In this document: piece after piece, positions 8,062-11,687 of the stretch
How the letters are laid out: each line of letters opens with the position of its first letter
Position numbering within the stretch: position 1 is the stretch's first letter
Assembly: GCA_002413425.1 (NCBI GenBank)
Contig: DHWY01000003.1
Span: 252,131-306,425 of the forward strand
Direction: 5' to 3'
Source of the DNA: Candidatus Saccharibacteria bacterium UBA5170
GTDB lineage: Bacteria > Patescibacteriota > Saccharimonadia > Saccharimonadales > Saccharimonadaceae
Length of the DNA: 54,295 nt
The notes under the pieces: generated by a model
Database searches by the model: none
What the model saw: only the letters and a program-made list of their open reading frames with translations
Told to the model about the DNA's origin: nothing
Program-made: the position numbers and the translations under genes

Positions 8062-8088
8062 AGCGCCTCAAAAGAGACGCTTTTTTTG
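8062..8088 (+). terminator. Terminator after trmD
   Basis: AGCG(C)CTC and GAG(A)CGCT pair with one mismatch around an AAAA loop and are followed by seven T residues, starting right after the trmD stop. Confidence 0.8.
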
Positions 8089-8260
8089 TTGTGGTGGATA
8101 TCGTAGTGCGATCAGTCACAACATATGTTTTTTAAGTTATGTTTGTTTTTGTAACTTTCGCTTGATACATACTTTACTCGCCCGCTGTTAAAAGCGCAAG
8201 TGGAATTACAAAAATAACAACGGTTGCGTTATTGGCTGGCGGGCGACTATACTCGAGAGT
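8089..8260. other. Intergenic region with a long inverted repeat before the 8261 gene
   Basis: AT-rich spacer. CGCCCGC (8179-8185) and GCGGGCG (8239-8245) are perfect inverted copies. Inside them AGCGCAA and TTGCGTT nearly pair, giving a two-part stem with a central loop of about 24 nt. The -10 box TATACT (8248-8253) follows at once, so the structure overlaps the -35 region of the promoter and could be an operator. No gene is seen in it. Confidence 0.4.
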
Positions 8261-8737
8261 ATGATTAGATTCTCACAAGCCACTAAACCTCCATTGCCAA
8301 AAAGTTCACGAGCCGTCCGGGTTGCGTTACTGTACGCTAGTGTCCTTGTCGTATTTGCTGTCGCGCAGCTGTTTAGTTTTGAAAAGTTTTTACCGCTCGT
8401 GAGGGACTTCGCGCTGCCTGGTGGACGACCGGTAGCTTATTTTTTGGCGGCATTTATCGTTATCTTAGAGGTTTTTGCGCTTCCTTATTTACTCCGCATG
8501 CAACTCAGTTTGACCATGAGGCTGCTGAGTATGGTAATGGGGTGGTTAGTGCCACTTTTGTGGGTGGGCATTGCGTTGTGGCTGACGCTAACGGGCAGTA
8601 CGGTCACGAATATCGGGTTTTTCGGTGATGTTATAGTCTATACCCCAGGATGGCTGTCGGTTGCGGTAGGGTTGGTATTGGGAGGTATGGCAGTCTGTGT
8701 CAGTCGGGGTATGTGGCCCATAGCTCGACGAAAATAG
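8261..8737 (+). CDS. Four-helix membrane protein, unknown
   Basis: A 158-residue protein with a short basic cytoplasmic start (KPPLPKSSRAVR) and four hydrophobic segments at about 21-40, 58-77, 88-110 and 127-148. The C-terminus is basic (ARRK). I do not recognise a family; the arrangement resembles small DoxX/DUF-type inner membrane proteins, but no motif proves it. The -10 box TATACT lies 7 nt before the ATG, without a ribosome-binding site. Confidence 0.65.
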   Translation: MIRFSQATKPPLPKSSRAVRVALLYASVLVVFAVAQLFSFEKFLPLVRDFALPGGRPVAYFLAAFIVILEVFALPYLLRMQLSLTMRLLSMVMGWLVPLLWVGIALWLTLTGSTVTNIGFFGDVIVYTPGWLSVAVGLVLGGMAVCVSRGMWPIARRK

Positions 8738-8791
8738 TTGTCGAATTCCTATTGGCAGAGTATCATGGAATTATAAATAAGGAGTATGGTT

Positions 8792-9331
8792 ATGTCGGTA
8801 GTACGTCAACTTGAAACTAAGGTAGCAGGATGGTTAAAACCTGTACCACCCCTTCCAACAAACGCTCAAAAATGGCTGGCCGAGAATGTCTGGTGGCTGG
8901 CTATCATCAGTGTCGTCGTCTCTGTTATTGGGATGTTTATATTGTTTAGCGCAATTATGGCGTATCTCGCCTTCCTTGGGGCTGCTATTGGGATTTATTC
9001 CGCACAAACCTACGCCAGCGGGTGGATTGTCGCGACGTTGCTGTCGTTGGTGTTTAGTATTGTAACCACAATTTTGACAGCTCTTGCGATCAATCCTTTA
9101 AAAAAGTCACAAAAGAAGGGTTGGGATTTGCTATTTCTGACGATGCTTGTCAGCGCTGCCTCTATATTGGTCGGTGCGGTAGTGAGCCTCGATTTGGGTA
9201 GGTTTATAGGTGGTATCATCTTTGGTGGCATCGGGCTTGCCATCGGGGCCTACTTCTTGTTTCAAATTCGTTCATACTTCGTTAAAACGACAAAAGAGAC
9301 CCGTCCATTTACGCCATCTGCCGTAAAATAA
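8792..9331 (+). CDS. Membrane protein with glycine-rich helices, unknown
   Basis: 179 residues beginning MSVVRQLETKVAGWLKPVPPLP; an amphipathic start, then four hydrophobic stretches (about 32-62, 70-94, 110-130, 138-163). The last contains IGGIIFGGIGLAIGAYFLF, a glycine-zipper pattern. I chose ATG 8792 over an in-frame ATG six bases earlier because AGGAG (8780-8784) is 7 nt away from 8792 but touches the upstream codon. No known family. Confidence 0.68.
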   Translation: MSVVRQLETKVAGWLKPVPPLPTNAQKWLAENVWWLAIISVVVSVIGMFILFSAIMAYLAFLGAAIGIYSAQTYASGWIVATLLSLVFSIVTTILTALAINPLKKSQKKGWDLLFLTMLVSAASILVGAVVSLDLGRFIGGIIFGGIGLAIGAYFLFQIRSYFVKTTKETRPFTPSAVK

Positions 9332-9340
9332 CTTCCTGAC

Positions 9341-9369
9341 TTGAGCCAACACCTCAATTAGTGTACAAT
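9341..9369 (+). promoter_or_regulatory. Promoter upstream of the tRNA-Gln region
   Basis: TTGAGC (9341-9346), a 17-bp spacer and TACAAT (9364-9369). Transcription would start near 9376, six bases before the tRNA-like fragment at 9382, and would run on through the intact tRNA-Gln. Confidence 0.6.
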
Positions 9370-9381
9370 TCGTAGTGCTAA

Positions 9382-9418
9382 TGGGACGACCGCTAAGTGG
9401 TAAGGTATCGGCCTTTTG
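9382..9418 (+). pseudogene. Degenerate 5' half of a tRNA-Gln
   Basis: This stretch matches the first half of the intact tRNA-Gln at 9508 (TGGGA-G acceptor strand, the AAGTGGTAAGG D-loop, ATCGGC and a CTTTTG anticodon loop). The match stops after the anticodon and no 3' half follows. It sits exactly where a tRNA should begin relative to the promoter at 9341-9369, so it may be the disrupted original copy. Confidence 0.6.
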
Positions 9419-9507
9419 TCGTCAGACAAAAAAATAGTATAAGTGCCACGGCACCAAAAAACCACCGCTTAACTAGCGTAAAAGTATTTGTACCTCCATA
9501 AACATAA

Positions 9508-9582
9508 TGGGATGTGGCCAAGTGGTAAGGCATCGGCTTTTGGTGCCGACATTCGGGGGTTCGAATCCCTCCATCCCAGCCA
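9508..9582 (+). tRNA. tRNA-Gln (anticodon UUG), CCA encoded
   Basis: The cloverleaf is complete: acceptor TGGGATG (9508-9514) pairs with CATCCCA (9572-9578), the D-loop has AAGTGGTAAGG, the anticodon stem TCGGC/GCCGA closes the loop TTTTGGT with anticodon TTG, and the T-arm is GGGGG-TTCGAAT-CCCTC. G73 is followed by a genomically encoded CCA. The first pair is U1-A72, the identity element that bacterial GatCAB uses for tRNA-Gln (established knowledge), in line with gatC, gatA and gatB at 42-45.6 kb. Confidence 0.95.
9565..9582 (+). repeat. tRNA-Gln 3' end, copy 1 of an 18-bp direct repeat (att-like)
   Basis: ATCCCTCCATCCCAGCCA is the T-arm/acceptor 3' end of tRNA-Gln. An exact copy lies at 9756-9773, with 173 bp between. 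Duplication of a tRNA 3' end is the usual scar of tyrosine-recombinase integration (established knowledge); no integrase gene is visible here. Confidence 0.75.
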
Positions 9583-9755
9583 AGAAAAACGACGAGCATC
9601 TGCTCGTCTTTTTTCTTGTCACGGGCTTGGTCGGGATCCGAACCCGCGAATACTTTTGTGAAACAAAAGTTCGGGAGGTTCGGCGTAGCGCCGAGCAGCA
9701 AAATTAGCTTGCTCATTTTGCAAAAAAGCGGAGGAGCGGAGTAAAACGGAGCGCT
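9583..9755. other. Structured non-coding segment between the two tRNA-Gln 3' ends
   Basis: No gene is seen. After the tRNA terminator there are tight inverted repeats: ACTTTTGT-gaa-ACAAAAGT (about 9651-9669), CGGCG/CGCCG (about 9680-9694) and AGCAA/TTGCT (about 9697-9713). It also holds GTCGGGATCCGAACCC (9630-9645), which recurs at 11593-11608 and reads as a tRNA T-arm on the minus strand. Confidence 0.5.
9589..9616 (+). terminator. Terminator after tRNA-Gln
   Basis: GACGAGCA and TGCTCGTC form a strong hairpin followed by six T residues, starting 7 bp after the tRNA CCA end. Confidence 0.85.
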
Positions 9756-9773
9756 ATCCCTCCATCCCAGCCA
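9756..9773 (+). repeat. tRNA-Gln 3' end, copy 2 of the 18-bp direct repeat
   Basis: Exact copy of 9565-9582 without the rest of the tRNA. The base after its CCA begins TGAAA, as it does after the related CCCAGCCA at 11364-11371. After the tRNA copy and after 10866-10873 the following bases are AGA. Confidence 0.75.
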
Positions 9774-9797
9774 TGAAACTATAGCCAAACCCTACTA

Positions 9798-9826
9798 TTG
9801 ACTTAAACACATCAACGTGTTATCCT
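9798..9826 (+). promoter_or_regulatory. Promoter of the structured RNA locus
   Basis: TTGACT (9798-9803), a 17-bp spacer and TATCCT (9821-9826). Expected start near 9833, about 28 nt before the 5' arm of the 15-bp closing helix. Confidence 0.6.
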
Positions 9827-9859
9827 ATGTTAGTTCTCGTGAGTAATCCGAGTGCACGT

Positions 9860-9874
9860 TGAAATAGTAGTGAT
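9860..9874 (+). repeat. Left arm of 15-bp perfect inverted repeat
   Basis: TGAAATAGTAGTGAT; its exact reverse complement is at 10355-10369. The pair encloses about 480 bp and ends one base before the hammerhead ribozyme begins. It could be the closing helix of an RNA or the terminal repeats of a small mobile element. Confidence 0.8.
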
Positions 9875-9877
9875 TAG

Positions 9878-9926
9878 TTGAGACCGGCTCTTTGGATAGA
9901 ATATATGTCTAAAGAGCTGGTCTCAA
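9878..9926 (+). other. 19-bp hairpin with G-U wobbles
   Basis: TTGAGACCGGCTCTTTGGA (9878-9896) pairs with TCTAAAGAGCTGGTCTCAA (9908-9926) over 19 consecutive pairs, two of them G-U, around the loop TAGAATATATG. There is no T-run, so it is not a simple terminator. Confidence 0.8.
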
Positions 9927-10068
9927 ATCGAGTCAGCGTCAACCCTACGAGAGGGGTATTATATGAAGCGTTTGACTTGCATTCCAGTGGATAGCATGTA
10001 GCGCTTCGGCGCTCCATGTGCTTACCCGGGAATCGTTCTCGGGAGCACGCTGGTGGAAAGGCCATCAT

Positions 10069-10243
10069 GGCCCGCTTCACCCGCCGCAACACCCCGCCTT
10101 GCGCCGAGTCCTTCGAATGGCTCGTGCTCATCGGCGAGAACTGCCAGGAGTACTGGGTGTGGATGCGCATCCCGGACGAGAGCATCGTCAGGAAGCGCTT
10201 ACACGTCAACCCGGACACCCCTGTCCTCATCGGTCGCCCGTAG
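10069..10243 (+). CDS. Possible small GC-rich ORF inside the structured region
   Basis: A 57-residue frame beginning MARFTRRNTPPCAESFEWL and ending in PVLIGRP, with GAAAGG 7 nt before the ATG. The codons have strong G/C third positions (CTC, ATC, GAG, AAC), quite unlike neighbouring genes. The sequence has a plausible mix of hydrophobic and charged residues, but I do not recognise it. All three forward frames are open for about 200 bp because the segment is GC-rich, so an open frame alone is weak evidence. It may be an imported gene or just part of a structured RNA. Confidence 0.3.
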
Positions 10244-10301
10244 ACCGTAAGGTAGCAGACCCGTATTAGCGTCGGAAACAACGCTACGTAATTCTTCGGG
10301 G

Positions 10302-10346
10302 AAGCTCCGAAGGGCTTTGCAAGCCGTCAATGCAGCTTCGGCTTTT
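10302..10346 (+). terminator. Terminator-like bulged hairpin
   Basis: AAG-C-T-CCGAAG (from 10302) pairs with CTTCGG-CTT (10336-10344), enclosing a second stem GGCTT/AAGCC, and the 3' side runs into five T residues. It may end transcription before the ribozyme some of the time, or be a structural domain of the RNA. Confidence 0.45.
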
Positions 10347-10354
10347 TGCCAAGC

Positions 10355-10369
10355 ATCACTACTATTTCA
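10355..10369 (+). repeat. Right arm of 15-bp perfect inverted repeat
   Basis: ATCACTACTATTTCA, exact reverse complement of 9860-9874; position 10371 begins the hammerhead stem III. Confidence 0.8.
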
Positions 10370-10370
10370 T

Positions 10371-10430
10371 CTATTCGTCCAACGTTATAAAGTCCGTTGC
10401 TGATGAGTCCTATAAGGACGAAACGAATAG
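10371..10430 (+). ncRNA. Hammerhead ribozyme, type III (open stem III)
   Basis: All parts of the catalytic fold are present. Stem III is 8 perfect pairs (CTATTCGT 10371-10378 with ACGAATAG 10423-10430). The cleavage triplet GTC is at 10377-10379. Stem I is CAACG (10380-10384) with CGTTG (10395-10399) and a 10-nt loop. The core CTGATGA is at 10400-10406. Stem II is GTCCT (10407-10411) with AGGAC (10415-10419). GAAA follows at 10420-10423. Every invariant core base (C3 U4 G5 A6 G8 A9, G12 A13 A14, U16.1, C17) is as in active hammerheads. Cleavage is predicted between C10379 and C10380. Type III is the circularly permuted form with both ends in stem III. It lies one base after the 15-bp inverted repeat and 25 bp before the next gene. 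Confidence 0.92.
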
Positions 10431-10442
10431 TAATTATTTTGC

Positions 10443-10448
10443 TACACT
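10443..10448 (+). promoter_or_regulatory. -10-like box (TACACT) of the deoxyribosyltransferase-like gene
   Basis: TACACT ends 6 nt before the ATG at 10455 with no ribosome-binding site. If used, the mRNA starts downstream of the ribozyme and is leaderless, so the ribozyme would act only on read-through transcripts. Confidence 0.4.
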
Positions 10449-10454
10449 ACTTAC

Positions 10455-10850
10455 ATGAGAATTTACATCGCTGCTCGATTTAAAGGTGCATCTGAGAATA
10501 AAAAAGACATTGAAAAACTATGTTCAGCCGTCAGAGCTGCTGGTATGGAAGACTTTCACTTCATTCGTGATGTCGAGCATTACGAATCTAATTTTTTTAG
10601 CACCCAGAAAGAACTTTGGGATGCCGCCCGCCGCTATATAGTTGAATGTGATGCTATGTTAATTGATGTCAGTGATTCGCCAAGTGGTGGTCGTCTAGTC
10701 GAAGCCGGAATTGCCTACGCCTTAGATAAGCCAATATACATTATTGTAAAAAACGGCACATCGTACAAAGACTTTTACGACGGTATCGCAACTTCGGTTA
10801 TTCGGTATGATAACGTTGAAGATATTACCGAGCAACTGATATCTTCCTGA
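10455..10850 (+). CDS. Nucleoside 2-deoxyribosyltransferase-like protein
   Basis: A 131-residue Rossmann-like protein. It begins MRIYIAARF, like the first strand of the NDT family, and carries the family signature D-A-M-L-I-D-V-S-D-S-P-S-G-G-R-L-V-E-A-G-I-A-Y-A (about 76-99), with the SGG turn and the Glu of VEAG that acts as the nucleophile in NDTs. These enzymes exchange or remove bases of 2'-deoxynucleosides; related proteins also occur in phage and defence settings. It sits inside the tRNA-Gln island, 25 bp after the hammerhead ribozyme, and its last codons and stop lie in the first copy of a 37-bp repeat. Substrate is uncertain. Confidence 0.75.
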   Translation: MRIYIAARFKGASENKKDIEKLCSAVRAAGMEDFHFIRDVEHYESNFFSTQKELWDAARRYIVECDAMLIDVSDSPSGGRLVEAGIAYALDKPIYIIVKNGTSYKDFYDGIATSVIRYDNVEDITEQLISS

Positions 10851-10873
10851 AACGCGTCCATTACTCCCAGCCA
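10837..10873 (+). repeat. 37-bp direct repeat, copy 1
   Basis: Runs from TGATATCTTCCTGAAAC to CCCAGCCA and matches 11335-11371 at 34 of 37 bases. It contains the end of the deoxyribosyltransferase-like gene. The two copies bracket 461 bp holding a gene on the minus strand. Confidence 0.85.
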
Positions 10874-10921
10874 AGATACTTATGTTTAAAAGGCTTCATT
10901 CGTGGAGTTTTTTTGTTTATA

Positions 10922-11293
10922 CTACTCTGTTGTACTTGACTTTCTTAGCGCTTCTGCAAGACGTAGAGCTGTAGCGTCTCTTGATAAGGTATTAGTCGTG
11001 TAGTGGGACGTTTCGTCAAATTGCAGAAGTGCGCCTTCAAGGTCAAGGATACCTTTAGCGACAATAGCCGTCTCGCGGCTTGTCAGCGGAAATGGCTGCA
11101 CGATGTTGCTTGTCTGGTGGGCTGCGTCGAAGGCTCGGCGTGCTAAATTACGGTGCACGCTTCTTTTAAATGGATGGAAAATATTAGGATACTTTGCCCA
11201 ATTGTTATTAGCGACGAGCGATACGACCTCAACTTCTTCGGCAGTTGTGAGTATCAGACGAGGAGCACCGTTAAGCGAGTGATGTAGTTCCAT
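10922..11293 (-). CDS. Hypothetical protein between two 37-bp repeats
   Basis: A 123-residue soluble protein starting MELHHSLNGAPRLILTTAEE; I do not recognise it. It has a helical C-terminal half (ETAIVAKGILDLEGALL...DATALRLAEALRK) and a basic central part (FKRSVHRNLARRAFDAA). No ribosome-binding site is visible before the ATG at 11293. The gene is antisense to its neighbours and fills the 461-bp segment bounded by the direct repeats, so it looks like the cargo of a small integrated unit. Confidence 0.55.
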   Translation of the reverse strand: MELHHSLNGAPRLILTTAEEVEVVSLVANNNWAKYPNIFHPFKRSVHRNLARRAFDAAHQTSNIVQPFPLTSRETAIVAKGILDLEGALLQFDETSHYTTNTLSRDATALRLAEALRKSSTTE

Positions 11294-11334
11294 GAATACT
11301 CAATACTGTATAACAATATTGTCAAAATGTAAAT

Positions 11335-11371
11335 TGATATCTTCCTGAAACACGTCCATTAACCCCAGCCA
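11335..11371 (+). repeat. 37-bp direct repeat, copy 2
   Basis: Second copy of 10837-10873 with three mismatches, again ending CCCAGCCA. Here it does not encode a protein C-terminus. Confidence 0.85.
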
Positions 11372-11399
11372 TGAAAAAAGTCAGACCTTTTGGTCTGGC
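11372..11399 (-). terminator. Terminator on the minus strand
   Basis: GTCAGACC and GGTCTGGC form a hairpin around TTTT. On the minus strand it is followed by six T residues (plus-strand A at 11374-11379). It stands about 40 bp after the 24-codon minus-strand ORF. Confidence 0.75.
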
Positions 11400-11436
11400 T
11401 ATTTCATTGTGTACATTTAGGCCTTTTGGGCTCGTC

Positions 11437-11511
11437 TTATTTCTGGGCTTTGAGTTTTTTCTTCAAAAGACGCTTACGGGTCGCGCCGTGCCAGTTCTTG
11501 TGTTTAGCCAT
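11437..11511 (-). CDS. Very small basic protein (24 residues), possibly ribosome-associated
   Basis: The frame reads MAKHKNWHGATRKRLLKKKL and ends in KAQK. Twelve of 24 residues are Lys, Arg or His. Such peptides recall small accessory ribosomal proteins (bTHX, or the AURKAIP1/COX24-like group), but the match is only general. Support for a real gene is a hairpin terminator about 40 bp downstream on the same strand with no other gene in between. No clear ribosome-binding site is present. Confidence 0.5.
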   Translation of the reverse strand: MAKHKNWHGATRKRLLKKKLKAQK

Positions 11512-11592
11512 AATCTGTAATCCAATCGTTTTATATCTCTCTAATCATAACACGTCACAAGAGTTGAGGTTTGAAGACGGGTGAGTGAAGCT

Positions 11593-11608
11593 GTCGGGAT
11601 CCGAACCC
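11593..11608 (+). repeat. 16-bp repeat GTCGGGATCCGAACCC, right copy
   Basis: Exact copy of 9630-9645. Reverse-complemented it reads GGGTTCGGATCCCGAC, the T-loop and 3' T-stem of a tRNA. No complete tRNA surrounds either copy. The pair frames the island of about 1.96 kb. Confidence 0.65.
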
Positions 11609-11687
11609 TAAATGTACTCAACAATCTTATTAAACCTACAATGTAGTAGACTAGTATAGTAAGTAATACGATAGATTTGGGTGTAGC

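Larger units (their letters stand above)
9833..10379 (+). ncRNA. Candidate large structured RNA (about 550 nt) ending at a hammerhead cleavage site
   Basis: From the promoter at 9798-9826 to the ribozyme cleavage site the sequence is full of helices. A perfect 15-bp outer helix joins 9860-9874 to 10355-10369. A 19-bp hairpin joins 9878-9896 to 9908-9926 with an 11-nt loop and two G-U pairs. A TTCG-capped hairpin spans about 9994-10018. Next, 10018-10022 pairs with 10044-10048 and encloses an 8-bp stem (10025-10032 with 10036-10043) that has one G-U pair. GGCCAT-c-ATGGCC follows near 10060-10072, and CCGAAG/CTTCGG (10307-10312, 10336-10341) encloses GGCTT-tgc-AAGCC. The wobble pairs favour RNA structure. 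I see no match to RNase P RNA, tmRNA, SRP RNA or 6S RNA. The middle also holds an open GC-rich frame, so a coding role is not excluded. Confidence 0.55.

Noticed and set aside
9420..9507. Group I intron or split tRNA joining 9382-9418 to a later 3' half
   Set aside because: Only about five bases after the anticodon match at 9440, no P/Q/R/S elements are evident, and no 3' exon with a CGTCCCA acceptor strand was found.
9833..9875. A second hammerhead ribozyme at the 5' side of the structured locus, which would release a circular RNA
   Set aside because: GAAA followed by the 15-bp arm looked suggestive, but there is no CUGANGA core or proper stem II upstream, and the would-be cleavage triplet on the other arm does not fit.
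9874..10281. 135-codon open frame on the minus strand in the structured region
   Set aside because: It crosses the 19-bp hairpin and other stems, has no start signals, and arises from the general lack of stops in GC-rich sequence.
9833..10379. RNase P RNA or tmRNA
   Set aside because: The RNase P P4 consensus (GAGGAAAGUCC-type and the 3' ACAGAA-type segment) and the tmRNA tRNA-like ends with a tag frame are not present.
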